Source: Saccharopolyspora indica (GTDB lineage: Bacteria > Actinomycetota > Actinomycetes > Mycobacteriales > Pseudonocardiaceae). Taken from it: a stretch of DNA of 64,000 nt. A program made the position numbers and the translations under genes. The notes beneath the pieces are model-generated. The model ran no database searches. It was not told the DNA's origin and saw nothing but the letters and a program-made list of their open reading frames with translations. The stretch lies in contig NZ_JAQGLB010000006.1 of assembly GCF_027853965.1 (NCBI RefSeq), positions 124,001-188,000 on the forward strand, given 5' to 3'. Shown one piece after another: positions 8,385 to 17,678 of the stretch (within the stretch, counting starts at the first letter, position 1; each line of letters starts with the position of its first letter).

Positions 8385-9394
8385 AGCTTCCTCCGTACGA
8401 TGAACGTGGCGAGTTCGGTCAGGGCCTCGGCGACGTCCTGCGGGCCGCGCGGCAGGTGGTCGCCCGCGGCGGTCAGCCGGCGCTGGCACTCCTGACGGGT
8501 CCACTCCGCCGATCCGGCGCGCTGCACCATCTCGGCGGCTTCGCGCAGCTGCTGCTCGGTGAGCGGTTCGGGCCGCGCGTACAGCTCGCGCAGGCGATCG
8601 CCCGCGGTGGTGCCCGAGTTGAGCGCGTGCACCACGGGCACGGTCTTCTTGCGGGCGCGCAGGTCCGACAGCACCGGTTTGCCGGTGACCTCCGGGTCTC
8701 CCCACAGGCCCAGCAGGTCGTCCACCAGCTGGAAGGCCATCCCGAGCTCGGTGCCGAAGGTGTGCAGGCCGAACACCGCCTCCTGCGGCGCCCCGGCGCT
8801 GAGCGCCCCGATCGAGGCCGCGCAGGCCAGCAGCGCGGCGGTCTTGTCGTGCGCCATGCGCAGGCACTCGTCGAGGGTCACGTCGTGGCGCTGCTCGAAG
8901 TCCAGGTCCGCGGCCTGCCCGGCGATCAGCACGCGGGTGGTGACCGCCAGCGAGCGGGCCGCGGCTGCGGCGTGCGGTGAGGTCGAGTCCAGCAGCACCT
9001 CGGTGGCCAGCGACAGCAGCGCGTCGCCCGCCAGCAGCGCCGCGGGCCTGCCGAAGACGGTCCAGGCGGTGGCCCGGTGGCGGCGGGAGGTGTCGCCGTC
9101 CATCACGTCGTCGTGCAGCAGCGAGAAGTTGTGCACCAGCTCGACCGCCGCGGCGGCGGCGACGGCCTGATCGGGCGCCCCCGGTGGGCGGGTGGACTGC
9201 GCCGACAGCAGCACCATCGCCGGGCGCAGCGCTTTGCCGCCACCGCCTTCGGGGGAACCGTCGACGCCCCGCCAGCCGAAGTGGTACTCGCACACGCGGC
9301 GGGTGCCCGGGTCGAGCTGGGCGACCGCGCGGCGCAGCACCGGGTCGACGGATTCCCGCGCGGTGAGCAGTGCCGACGGCAGGACTGTCGTCAT
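8381..9394 (-). CDS. Polyprenyl (farnesyl-type) diphosphate synthase
   Basis: A 337-residue class I trans-prenyltransferase. The first aspartate-rich motif is DDVMD at residues 94-98, the substrate motif GGKALRP lies near 52-58, and the second aspartate motif is in VDDLLGLWGD. Inside a hopanoid operon it most likely supplies farnesyl diphosphate to HpnD. Chain length cannot be fixed by eye, so geranylgeranyl diphosphate synthesis remains possible. ATG 9394 overlaps the hpnE stop (ATGA). Confidence 0.88.
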   Translation of the reverse strand: MTTVLPSALLTARESVDPVLRRAVAQLDPGTRRVCEYHFGWRGVDGSPEGGGGKALRPAMVLLSAQSTRPPGAPDQAVAAAAAVELVHNFSLLHDDVMDGDTSRRHRATAWTVFGRPAALLAGDALLSLATEVLLDSTSPHAAAAARSLAVTTRVLIAGQAADLDFEQRHDVTLDECLRMAHDKTAALLACAASIGALSAGAPQEAVFGLHTFGTELGMAFQLVDDLLGLWGDPEVTGKPVLSDLRARKKTVPVVHALNSGTTAGDRLRELYARPEPLTEQQLREAAEMVQRAGSAEWTRQECQRRLTAAGDHLPRGPQDVAEALTELATFIVRRKL

Positions 9395-10752
9395 GCGGTC
9401 ACCTCCACGCCGTGGTGCCGACGCTGGTCGGCGGTCACCACCTGGGCCGCGCGCGCACCGCTGCGCACCGCGCCTTCCGTGGTGTCGGGCCAGCCGGTGC
9501 CCGTCCACGCACCGGCCAGCACCAGGCCCGGCACCGGGGTTCGCGCGTCCGGGCGGATCGCCGCGGTGCCGGGTGCCTGCCGGAAGGTGGCGCTGGGTTC
9601 GCGGGTGACGAAGAAGTCGAGCAGCCGCGCCTGCCGGGCGCGCGGGAACAGCTGCTGCAGGGCCGGGACGAACAGCGCGCGCAGGTCCTCGGTGCGCCGG
9701 TCGACGTACTCCTCGGCCGCCGACAGGGAGATCGCCAGGTACTGGCCGTGCGGCGCGCCGGAGATCGCGCTGCGGTCGAAGACCCACTGCACCGGCGAAT
9801 CCAGGACAGCGGCCATCGGGAGCCCGGTGACCTGCCGGTCGTAGTGCAGGTGCACGTTGACGATCGGTGCGGCCGACAGCCGCGCCCACTGCGCGGCGCC
9901 GGGCACCGGCAGGTCCGCGAGCAGCCCGGCGGCCACCTGGTGCGGCACCGCCAGGACCACCGCGTCCGCCGAGAACTCGCAGCTGGTGGCGCCTTCCTTG
10001 GCGAACACGTGAAAACCCGCACCAGCGCGCCGGATCGCCCGCGCCCGGCAGCGCACCCGGACTTCGGCACCGGCGGCCAGCAGGGCGCGCTGGGCGGCGT
10101 CGCCGTGCAGCTGCGCCAGCGGGACCCGCGGGATCCCGATGTCGGCGCTGTCGCTGCGATCCAGCACGCCGGTGCGGAAGACCTTGGCGGCCAGCAACAT
10201 CGAGGCCTCGTCGGGGACCGCGTTGAGCGCGGCCACCGCGAGCAGTCCCCACAGCGCTGTCACCGCGCGCGGCGATTCGCCGTGCTGGCGCAGCCATTCG
10301 CCGAGGCTGACCTCGTCCAGCGCGGGATCGTCCGGGTCGAGCTTCCTGAGCGCCAGCGACGTTCGCGCCACCCTTGCGCGTTCGGCCGCGGTCAGCTGCC
10401 GGTACGCCAGCAACGCGGGCAGCAGGTGGCCCGGTGCCGGGAGGTTCCAGCGGTGCAGCAGCGACGCGCGGCCGGACGGGCTGAGCACCGGGACCTGGAA
10501 CCGGCGCTGGACGCTGATCGCCTCCTGAGCCCCAAGCCGCCGCAGCAGGTCGAGGTAGGCGGTGTAGCAGCGCAGGAAGACGTGCTGGCCGGTGTCGACG
10601 ACCAGGTCACCGCGCTGGAAGGAGTACGTGGCGCCGCCGAGCCGCGACCGGGTCTCCAGCAGCTCGACCGCGAAACCCGCCTCGGCCAGGTCCAGCGCCG
10701 CGGTCACCCCGGCCAGGCCGCCGCCGACCACCACCACGCGCCCGCGGCTCAC
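9391..10752 (-). CDS. hpnE: Squalene-forming FAD oxidoreductase HpnE
   Basis: A 453-residue flavoprotein of the phytoene-desaturase-like amine oxidase superfamily. HpnE reduces hydroxysqualene to squalene, the last step of the three-enzyme HpnCDE route. The N-terminus carries the FAD-binding Rossmann motif VVGGGLAGVTAA followed by an acidic residue at the end of the second strand (LLET), and the C-terminus has the LAGAWTGTGWP FAD-contact segment. GTG 10752 overlaps the hpnD stop. Neighbouring hpnC and hpnD make the assignment firm. Confidence 0.92.
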   Translation of the reverse strand: MSRGRVVVVGGGLAGVTAALDLAEAGFAVELLETRSRLGGATYSFQRGDLVVDTGQHVFLRCYTAYLDLLRRLGAQEAISVQRRFQVPVLSPSGRASLLHRWNLPAPGHLLPALLAYRQLTAAERARVARTSLALRKLDPDDPALDEVSLGEWLRQHGESPRAVTALWGLLAVAALNAVPDEASMLLAAKVFRTGVLDRSDSADIGIPRVPLAQLHGDAAQRALLAAGAEVRVRCRARAIRRAGAGFHVFAKEGATSCEFSADAVVLAVPHQVAAGLLADLPVPGAAQWARLSAAPIVNVHLHYDRQVTGLPMAAVLDSPVQWVFDRSAISGAPHGQYLAISLSAAEEYVDRRTEDLRALFVPALQQLFPRARQARLLDFFVTREPSATFRQAPGTAAIRPDARTPVPGLVLAGAWTGTGWPDTTEGAVRSGARAAQVVTADQRRHHGVEVTA

Positions 10753-11612
10753 GGCGCCATCCCCGCCAGGGACCGCGCCGCGACGCCTGCCTTGCGCCAG
10801 CCCGACAGCGAAGTCCGGTGGCTCAGGGCGGTGCCCGGGTCGGCGGCGATGCGCGAGAGCAGCTCGTGGTAGATGCCGGCCATCGACGCGCAGCACGCCC
10901 GGCTGCGCCGGTCGAGCATGGGCAGCAGGCGCAGCCCGTCGCCGTACCACTGCTCGGCCCGCGCGGCTTCGAAGCGGATCAGCGAGGCCCACCGCTGCTC
11001 GTCCTCGGTCAGCCCGCCGCCCGGCTCCAGCCTGACCCCGAAGCGCACCAGGTCCTCGGCGGGCAGGTACACCCGCCCGTCGAGGTGGTCCTCGCGGACG
11101 TCGCGCAGGATGTTGGTCAGCTGCAGGGCGACGCCGAGCGCGTCGGCGCGGCGTTCGCCGGTGACCTCGTCGAGGACGCCGAACACGCTCAGCGACAGGC
11201 GCCCGATCGATCCGGCCACGCACCGGCAGTAGTGCAGCAGCTCGTCGAACGTCCGGTACCGCGCACCGCGCACGTCCGCCTCGCAGCCGTCGATCAGCTC
11301 GTCGAACGGCCCCAGCGGGACCTGGAGGCGTTCGGCCGCGTCAGCGAGCGCGACCAGCACCGGGTCCACCGAATCGGTGCTGGTCGCGTGAACGTCCTCG
11401 CGCGCCAGCGCGAGCAGGCGCAGCTTCTCCTCGCTGGGCAGCTGCCCGTCGCCGATGTCGTCGACGCGGCGGGCGAAGGCGTAGACCGCCGACAGCGCCC
11501 GCCGCTTCGGGCCGGGCAGCAGGCGGATCCCGTAGGAGAAGTTCCGCGCCTGCTCCCGGGTGATCCGCTCGCACTCCAGATAGGCGTCGTGGACTCGCGT
11601 CGTTTCGGTCAC
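10749..11612 (-). CDS. hpnD: Presqualene diphosphate synthase HpnD
   Basis: A 287-residue squalene/phytoene-synthase-family enzyme that condenses two farnesyl diphosphates to presqualene diphosphate. Both aspartate-rich motifs are present: RRVDDIGD and the NILRDVREDHLDGRVYLP segment. GTG 11612 is preceded by a GGGAGGGG ribosome site and overlaps the hpnC stop (GTGA), which decides against the in-frame ATG 33 bases further upstream. It is paired with hpnC in the usual order. Confidence 0.93.
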   Translation of the reverse strand: MTETTRVHDAYLECERITREQARNFSYGIRLLPGPKRRALSAVYAFARRVDDIGDGQLPSEEKLRLLALAREDVHATSTDSVDPVLVALADAAERLQVPLGPFDELIDGCEADVRGARYRTFDELLHYCRCVAGSIGRLSLSVFGVLDEVTGERRADALGVALQLTNILRDVREDHLDGRVYLPAEDLVRFGVRLEPGGGLTEDEQRWASLIRFEAARAEQWYGDGLRLLPMLDRRSRACCASMAGIYHELLSRIAADPGTALSHRTSLSGWRKAGVAARSLAGMAP

Positions 11613-12517
11613 CGCGCCCCTCCCAACACGTACAACCGCCCCCATTCGGCGAACGTGCGCGCCCGGCTCGGCCGCACGTCACGTCCCAGCGGGTCGTGAT
11701 CGGCCCGGGCGAAGGCCGCCGCGGTCGCCCGGCCCCCGGCCAGGTAGCCGGCGACGGCCACCCGGGCCGTGCCGGACAAGCAGCCGACCAGGGGCGCACC
11801 GGTTTCGAGCATCCGCCGCGCGCGGTCCACCTCGTGCTTGACCAGTCCGCGCAGCCGGGTCGGGGCGCGCACCGCGGCCAGGTCCGGTTCCTGGCAGCCG
11901 AACCGCCGCATGTCCTCGGTCGGCAGGTAGACCCGGTCCTGGCGGTAGTCCTCGGCGATGTCCTGGCAGTGCTCCAGGATCTGCAGCGCGCTGCAGATCC
12001 GGTCGGACAGCGCCACCAGCGGTGGTTCGGCCCGGCCGAAGACGTGCAGCACCGCTTCGCCGACCGGGTTGGCCGACAGCGCGCAGTAGTCGAGCAGGTC
12101 GTCGAAGGTCCGGTAGCGGCGCACCTGCTGGTCCTGGCGGTTGGCCTCGATCAACTTGACCAGCACGTCGTACGGGATGGCACACTCGGCGACCGTGGTG
12201 GTCAGGGCGCGCAGGATGGGAATGCGGGCCGCGTCCTGGTAGGCGCGGCGGAGATCGACCTCCAGGAAGTCCAGCAGCGCCTCGCGGTTGCCCGGCGCCT
12301 CGTCCCCGGCGAAGTCGACCAGCCGGAAGAACCCGTAGAGCGCGTGCAGGTGCCGTCGCAGGCCGTGCGGCAGGATCCGGGACGCGACCGGGAAGTTCTC
12401 CGAGCGCATCCGCGCGAGCACCGCCGCACTGCGCGGAAAATCACCCGAACGTGCGACGCTGTTCGGGTGGCCGGAATCCTCCCCGGATGTCGTGCCTTCG
12501 GGCGGCGACAGGACCAT
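11609..12517 (-). CDS. hpnC: Hydroxysqualene synthase HpnC
   Basis: A 302-residue squalene/phytoene-synthase-like protein. HpnC converts presqualene diphosphate to hydroxysqualene. The first motif is FFRLVDFAGDE and the second is CQDIAEDYRQDRVYLP, both slightly divergent from HpnD as expected for this subfamily. About 35 extra polar residues precede the domain. ATG 12517 has AGGAGGAGA just upstream. It is the first gene of the hopanoid operon and faces the control region shared with the mce operon. Confidence 0.92.
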   Translation of the reverse strand: MVLSPPEGTTSGEDSGHPNSVARSGDFPRSAAVLARMRSENFPVASRILPHGLRRHLHALYGFFRLVDFAGDEAPGNREALLDFLEVDLRRAYQDAARIPILRALTTTVAECAIPYDVLVKLIEANRQDQQVRRYRTFDDLLDYCALSANPVGEAVLHVFGRAEPPLVALSDRICSALQILEHCQDIAEDYRQDRVYLPTEDMRRFGCQEPDLAAVRAPTRLRGLVKHEVDRARRMLETGAPLVGCLSGTARVAVAGYLAGGRATAAAFARADHDPLGRDVRPSRARTFAEWGRLYVLGGAR

Positions 12518-12922
12518 CGACTCTCCTCCTATCCCCTGGTCAGGAGGCGCAACCGGAATCGTATGAGCAGCGCAGCGGCACCGCAGGACGAGCCGCATAT
12601 CGCCGTTTTCCCTGCGTCGAGCCGGTGTTCGAACCCGAACGGAAGCCACTAGATCCACATTGGACAAATGATCTGAACATCCACAGTGGACTTATTTGAG
12701 GAGCGCGGAACCCGGTTCGCGGGCCGCTGATCCCGGTCCGACCGGGCGCGCGGCATTCGGGTGGCGGGCATTGACATCCGGGCGACGGACCCCAGAACGT
12801 GGTCCGCACGGCCACCTCGACCGGACTCGGCCGAACGGGTCCGCTCCGACCACCACCCGCAACAACTCCAGCCGTGCGCTCGTTCCAGGTCCTGCAGGCA
12901 CCTCGACGGGGAGGAGTGCCGG
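12518..12922. promoter_or_regulatory. Divergent control region of hopanoid and mce operons, with twin palindromes
   Basis: A 405-bp gap between the divergent hpnC and yrbE genes. A locally AT-rich stretch (about 12650-12700) contains two near-identical 11-bp palindromes: TCCACATTGGA at 12654-12664 (one central mismatch) and TCCACAGTGGA at 12680-12690 (perfect). They are spaced 26 bp apart. Paired sites of this kind suggest an operator for a dimeric repressor such as a TetR or GntR protein, possibly controlling both operons. A TTGACA lies at 12774-12779 but has no good partner box. No regulator gene lies beside it. The rest shows nothing recognisable. Confidence 0.5.
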
Positions 12923-13732
12923 ATGCACCGGGGATTGCCCACCACTCGCGGTCCGATCGCCGACGCTCTGCTGCAGGCCGGCCTGCTCCTGGACTTCGCG
13001 GTGCGCACCGCCGCGGCCGCCTTCCGGGCCGCGCGGCGGGCCCGGTTCAACTTCGCCGAATTCCTGCGGCAGGCCGCGTTCCTGGCCTCGGTCACCACCC
13101 TCCCCGCGCTGCTGGTGACGATCCCGCTGGGCGTCGTGGTGGCGCTCAACGTCGGTTCGCTGGCCGGTCAGCTCGGCGCGCAGGGCTACGGCGGCGCGGT
13201 GGTGGCCTTCGTGATCGTCGGCCAGGCCGCGCCGCTGATCTGCGCGCTGATGATCTCCGGTGTCGGCGGCTCGGCGATGTGCGCGGACCTGGGCGCGCGC
13301 AAGATCCGCGACGAGGTCGACGCCCTGGAGGTGATGGGCCTGCCGGTGGTGGAACGGCTGGTGGTGCCCAGGGTGGTGGCCGCGATGGTGGTCAACGCGC
13401 TGCTCGCGTGCATCGTGCTGCTGGTCGGCATCACCACGACGTTCCTGTTCCAGGTCCTGGTGCTCGGCGACGCGCCGGGTGCGTTCCTGCGCACCCTGAC
13501 GCAGTTCTCCCGGGTGCCGGACTTCGTCGTGGCGCTGCTGAAGGCCGCGGTGTTCGCGGTGCTGGCCGCGCTGGTGTCCTGCTTCAAGGGCCTGACCGCC
13601 AGAGGCGGGCCGGGCGGGGTGGCCAACGCCGTCAACGAGGCCGTGGTGATCTCGTTCATCCTGGTCTTCGTCGCCAACGCGGTGATCACCGAGCTCTACC
13701 CGCTGCTGGTGCCCGCGAAGGGCGAGTACTGA
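12923..13732 (+). CDS. Mce transporter permease YrbEA (MlaE family)
   Basis: A 269-residue integral membrane permease of the MlaE/YrbE family, which forms the inner-membrane core of Mce lipid importers. Several long hydrophobic helices and the family segment around ARKIRDEVDALEVMGLP are present. ATG 12923 has GGGGAGGAG upstream, so the longer in-frame extension is rejected. It is the first gene of a nine-gene operon. The energising ATPase (Mkl/MceG) is not in the window and is usually encoded elsewhere. Confidence 0.92.
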   Translation: MHRGLPTTRGPIADALLQAGLLLDFAVRTAAAAFRAARRARFNFAEFLRQAAFLASVTTLPALLVTIPLGVVVALNVGSLAGQLGAQGYGGAVVAFVIVGQAAPLICALMISGVGGSAMCADLGARKIRDEVDALEVMGLPVVERLVVPRVVAAMVVNALLACIVLLVGITTTFLFQVLVLGDAPGAFLRTLTQFSRVPDFVVALLKAAVFAVLAALVSCFKGLTARGGPGGVANAVNEAVVISFILVFVANAVITELYPLLVPAKGEY

Positions 13733-14556
13733 TGGCGGCCCCGCGGCGCAGGTCCGCGGTCGACCTGCTGGCCGCCGCGGGCCTGCACTTCACCTGCTAC
13801 CTCAAGGCGATCGCGGCCATCCCGCACGTGCTGGCCCGCTACCGGCGCGACGTGGCCCGGCTGGTCGGCGAGATCAGCCTCGGCTCGGCCTCGCTGCTGG
13901 CAGGCGGCGGCACGATCGGCGTGGTGTTCGCGATGTCGTTCGTCTCCAGCACCCAGGTCGGGCTGGAGGGCTACCGCGGGCTGGACCTGCTGGGGCTCTC
14001 GCCGATGACCGGGCTGGCCGCCGCCGTGGTCAACACCCGCGAGATCGCGCCGCTGGTGGCCAGCATCGCGCTCGCCGCCAAGGTCGGCACCGGGTTCACC
14101 GCGCAGCTGGGCGCGATGCGCATCTCCGAGGAGATCGACGCGCTGGAGGCGATGTCGGTGCGCTCGCTGCCGTACCTGGTCAGCACCCGGATGATGGCGG
14201 CGTTCCTGTCGGTGATCCCGCTCTACCTGGTGGGCCTGTTCGCCTCCTACCTGGCCACCGGGATCGCCGTGGTGCAGCTCAACGGCGTCTCCGAAGGCAC
14301 CTACAACTACTACTTCCGGCTCGTGCTCACCGCCGACGACGTGTTCTTCTCGCTGGTCAAGGCCGTGGCGTTCGCGATCGTGGTGACGCTGGTGCACTGC
14401 GCCCACGGCTACTACGCCAGCGGCGGCCCGGAAGGCGTCGGCAAGGCCGCCGGGCGCGCGCTGCGCACCAGCATCGTGACGATCACCGTCGCCGACGTGC
14501 TGCTGAGCATCGCCTTCTGGGGCGTGCGGCCGACGTTGCCGGTGCTGGGGATATGA
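13732..14556 (+). CDS. Mce transporter permease YrbEB (MlaE family)
   Basis: A 274-residue second permease of the same family. The hallmark segments TGFTAQLGAMRISEEIDALEA and a GLLA/GGGTIG-type helix are visible, followed by four to five more hydrophobic stretches. The start ATG overlaps the stop of the first permease (TGATG), implying equal synthesis, as expected for a heterodimer. It should pair with YrbEA and the Mce proteins to carry lipids such as sterols, fatty acids or mycolate-type lipids across the envelope. The cargo here is unknown. Confidence 0.92.
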   Translation: MAAPRRRSAVDLLAAAGLHFTCYLKAIAAIPHVLARYRRDVARLVGEISLGSASLLAGGGTIGVVFAMSFVSSTQVGLEGYRGLDLLGLSPMTGLAAAVVNTREIAPLVASIALAAKVGTGFTAQLGAMRISEEIDALEAMSVRSLPYLVSTRMMAAFLSVIPLYLVGLFASYLATGIAVVQLNGVSEGTYNYYFRLVLTADDVFFSLVKAVAFAIVVTLVHCAHGYYASGGPEGVGKAAGRALRTSIVTITVADVLLSIAFWGVRPTLPVLGI

Positions 14557-14557
14557 C

Positions 14558-15718
14558 ATGACCGAGCACGCGCGCCGGACGCTCGCCGCCCGAGGGGCGG
14601 TGGGGCTGCTCCTGCTGTTGCTGGTGGCGGTGCTGGTGGTGCTCGGCGGCGCGGGCGCGCTGCGCGCGAAACCCGAAGTCACCACGGCGCTTCCGGCCGC
14701 CGCCGGGCTGATCCGGCCGGAAACGCCCGTCCAGTACCGCGGAGTGCGGGTCGGCAGGCTGGCCGCCATCGAGCCCGGGCCGTTCGGTTCCCGGCTGACG
14801 TTGCGGATGGAACCCGGCAGCTTCGCCGACATCCCCGGCGACGTCCGGGTCCGGCTGATGCCGCGCACCGTGTTCGGCGACCAGTACCTCGACCTCCTCG
14901 CGCCCGAGAGCTCCACCGGCGCGGAGCTGGCTCCCGGTGCCGAGCTCGCCGCCGACGACTCGCGGCCGACCATGCAGCTCTACCACTCCTACAGCCGCCT
15001 CTACCAGCTGGTCGATTCGCTGAAACCGGCGCAGCTGCAGGTCTCGCTCGCCGCGCTCGCCGAGGCGCTGCGCGGCCGGGGCGAGCAGCTGGGCGGACTG
15101 CTCGACGACGCCTCCCAGCTGACCGCCGACCCGCCGCTGACCGGCGAAGACCTCACCGACATCGCCGCGCTCGCCGACGACATCGCCGCAGCCGCACCGG
15201 AGGCGGTGCGCGCGTTGGACGACGCCGTCGCCCTGTCGGGCACCGTCGTGCGGCGCGAGCAGGACATCGGCGATCTGCTCGGGGCCGGACTGGCGCTCAC
15301 CGATCAGTCGCGGCGGTTCGTCGATGCGAACTCGCAGCGGATCATCCACCTCGTGCGCTCGGCCGACCCGGTCGCAGACGTGCTGGGGCGTCATCCGGGC
15401 GCGGTGCGCGAGAGCGTGGACGGCCTGAACGCCTTCCTCGACGGCGCGAACCGCTCGCTGTCCACCGGCTTCTTCAAGATCCGCATGTCGGTGACGCTGC
15501 ACCGCCCCCATCCCTACGGCCCCGAGGACTGCCCTCGCTATCCGGGGATGTCCGGGCCGAACTGCGCGCGCGGCCCGATCGGCCCGGTGGGCGGTCCGCA
15601 GGAGCGCGACGCGCTGCGCCGGCTCGCGCCGCTGCTGCCCGGGCAGCCGCCCGCCAACGATTCGCTGGGCCTGCTGCTGGGCCCGCTGGTGCGCGGAACG
15701 GAGGTCCTCACGCCGTGA
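14558..15718 (+). CDS. Mce family protein A (MlaD/MCE domain)
   Basis: A 386-residue Mce protein: an N-terminal membrane anchor (about residues 14-34), an MCE/MlaD beta-barrel domain (about 40-115, with VQYRGVRVGRLAAIE), then a long helical domain and a Pro-rich C-terminus. Such proteins form hexameric tubes that shuttle lipids through the cell envelope. It is first of six mce genes and starts one base after yrbEB stops. The name mceA follows position in the operon rather than a specific match. Confidence 0.88.
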   Translation: MTEHARRTLAARGAVGLLLLLLVAVLVVLGGAGALRAKPEVTTALPAAAGLIRPETPVQYRGVRVGRLAAIEPGPFGSRLTLRMEPGSFADIPGDVRVRLMPRTVFGDQYLDLLAPESSTGAELAPGAELAADDSRPTMQLYHSYSRLYQLVDSLKPAQLQVSLAALAEALRGRGEQLGGLLDDASQLTADPPLTGEDLTDIAALADDIAAAAPEAVRALDDAVALSGTVVRREQDIGDLLGAGLALTDQSRRFVDANSQRIIHLVRSADPVADVLGRHPGAVRESVDGLNAFLDGANRSLSTGFFKIRMSVTLHRPHPYGPEDCPRYPGMSGPNCARGPIGPVGGPQERDALRRLAPLLPGQPPANDSLGLLLGPLVRGTEVLTP

Positions 15719-16704
15719 AACCCGCACTCCGCTTCACCGCCTTCGTCGTCGTGTCGCTGTTCTGCGGTGTCGTCGTGGTGAACACGCTGACGAATCCGCT
15801 GACCGGCCCGACGGTGCCCTACCGAGCGGTGTTCACCGACGTGGCAGGTCTGCAGCCGGGCAGCGACGTCACCGTCGCCGGGGTGCGGGTCGGGACGGTG
15901 ACCGCGGTCGCCGCGCGCAACGGGCTCGCCGAAGTGGACTTCGAAGTCCGCACCGGGCAACCCGTTCCGGCCACCGGGCTCGTCGTGGTCCGCTACGCCG
16001 ACCTCACCGGCGCCCGCTCGCTGGCGCTGACCCCGGGCCATGGCGGACCACCGCTGCCGCCGGGCGCGACGATCCCGGTGCAGCGCACCCGGCCCGCGCT
16101 GGATCTCACCGTGCTGCTCAACGGCTTCAAACCGCTCTTCGAAGCGCTGGAGCCCGCGCAGGTCAACCAGCTGGCGCGCGAGATCGTCGCGGTCTTCCAG
16201 GGCGAGGGCGGCACCGTGACCGCGCTGCTGACGCGGATCGTGTCGCTGACCGGCACCCTGGCCGCCCGCGACGAGATCCTCGGCGAGGTGATCGACAACC
16301 TCAACACCGTGCTGGCCGCGGTGCAGCAGCGGCGCGAGGACCTGCGCGGGCTCGTCGACGGACTCGGGCGGCTGGCGGCGGAGACCGCAGCCAGCCGGGA
16401 GACCATCGCCGCGGCCGTCGACAGCGGCGCGGAAGTCGCCGGCTCGCTGGCCCGGTTGCTCGACGGCCTCGGCCCGCAGCTGGCCCGCGACGTGCGCTCG
16501 GTGCGGGAGATCACCGCGATGCTGGTGCGCGACCAGGCGCGGATCGACGGTGCCGTGCAGGAGATGCCCGCGTTCCTGAACACCCTCGACCGCGCGACGA
16601 GCTACGGGTCCTGGGTCAACGTCTACCTCTGCAACCTGAGCATCGCCGTCGACGACGTCCAGGTGGACGTCGGGGCAGGCCCGCACACGGAGGTGTGCCG
16701 ATGA
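15715..16704 (+). CDS. Mce family protein B
   Basis: A 329-residue Mce protein with an N-terminal membrane anchor (about 8-24), an MCE domain with the typical VAGVRVGTVT core, and a helical C-terminal region ending in a Cys-containing tail. Start GTG 15715 overlaps the previous stop (GTGA). It is predicted to form part of the heterohexameric lipid-transfer channel with the other five Mce proteins of the operon. Confidence 0.87.
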   Translation: MKPALRFTAFVVVSLFCGVVVVNTLTNPLTGPTVPYRAVFTDVAGLQPGSDVTVAGVRVGTVTAVAARNGLAEVDFEVRTGQPVPATGLVVVRYADLTGARSLALTPGHGGPPLPPGATIPVQRTRPALDLTVLLNGFKPLFEALEPAQVNQLAREIVAVFQGEGGTVTALLTRIVSLTGTLAARDEILGEVIDNLNTVLAAVQQRREDLRGLVDGLGRLAAETAASRETIAAAVDSGAEVAGSLARLLDGLGPQLARDVRSVREITAMLVRDQARIDGAVQEMPAFLNTLDRATSYGSWVNVYLCNLSIAVDDVQVDVGAGPHTEVCR

Positions 16705-17678
16705 GGAAGGTCCTGGTCAACGGCGCGATCGGTGCGGTCGTGGTGCTGCTGGTGCTCGCCGCGTCGGTGGCCGCGCCCAGGGTGCTGTTCGCGCTGCGAA
16801 CCGACGAGTACCACGCCGAGTTCGGCAACGCCGCCGGACTCACCGAGGGCACCCAGGTCATGCTGGCCGGGGTGCCCTCGGGCCGGGTGACCGGTGTGGC
16901 GCTGGCCGGGGACCGGGTGCGCGTGTCGTTCCGGCTGGACGGCGAGCAGGTCCTCGGCGGGAGCACGGGCGCCTCGATCAAGCTCCGCACGGTGCTCGGA
17001 ACCCGGTACCTGAGCGTGGATTCCGCCGGGCCGGGACAGCTGTCCCCCGGCGCGACGATCCCGCTGAGCCGGACCTCGGTGCCCTACGGCCTCGACGAGC
17101 TCCAGTCCGACGCGAAAGCCACCGCCGAAGGCCTCGACCTGCCCCAGCTGCGCCGCATGATCGGGACCTTGGAGGAGGTGACGCCGCAGGATCCGGAGCT
17201 GCTCGGCGACGCGCTCGACGGAGTGGCCACGGCTTCGGCGGTCATCGGCCAGCGCGGTGCGCAACTTCAGGAACTGCTGCGCAGCACCCGGACCCTGACC
17301 ACGACCCTCATCGAGCAGCAGGACACCCTGGTGGCGCTGCTGGGCGACGCGCAGCTGGTCGTGGACACGCTGCAGCAGCGCCGGACCGTGGTCCGCCAGC
17401 TGATCACCGACGTGCACACCGTCGTCGACCACCTGCACCGGCTGGTCGTGGACAACCGCGACGTGCTGGATCCGCTGCTGGCGGACCTGCACGCGCTCAC
17501 CGACTCGCTGGCGCGCAACGACCAGGCCATCGGCGAGAGCCTGCGGCGGCTCGGGCCCGCCGGCCGGTACCTGGCCAACGCCACCGGGAACGGGCCGTGG
17601 GCCGACGTCTCGGCACCGCTGGGACCGGTGCCGGACAACGTGCTCTGCGCGGCCGGGCTGTTCGAGGGGTGCCGATGA
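16701..17678 (+). CDS. Mce family protein C
   Basis: A 325-residue Mce protein. The anchor helix covers about residues 5-24, the MCE domain carries LAGVPSGRVTGVAL and a conserved TVLGTRYLSV segment, and a long alpha-helical region follows. ATG 16701 is chosen because GGAGG lies seven bases before it and it overlaps the mceB stop (ATGA); an in-frame GTG two codons upstream would overlap the ribosome site. It belongs to the same coupled operon. Confidence 0.87.
   Translation: MRKVLVNGAIGAVVVLLVLAASVAAPRVLFALRTDEYHAEFGNAAGLTEGTQVMLAGVPSGRVTGVALAGDRVRVSFRLDGEQVLGGSTGASIKLRTVLGTRYLSVDSAGPGQLSPGATIPLSRTSVPYGLDELQSDAKATAEGLDLPQLRRMIGTLEEVTPQDPELLGDALDGVATASAVIGQRGAQLQELLRSTRTLTTTLIEQQDTLVALLGDAQLVVDTLQQRRTVVRQLITDVHTVVDHLHRLVVDNRDVLDPLLADLHALTDSLARNDQAIGESLRRLGPAGRYLANATGNGPWADVSAPLGPVPDNVLCAAGLFEGCR

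Noticed and set aside
12761-12922. N-terminal extension of the first YrbE permease
   Set aside because: The extension is not family-like, while ATG 12923 has a strong GGGGAGGAG site and starts at homology.
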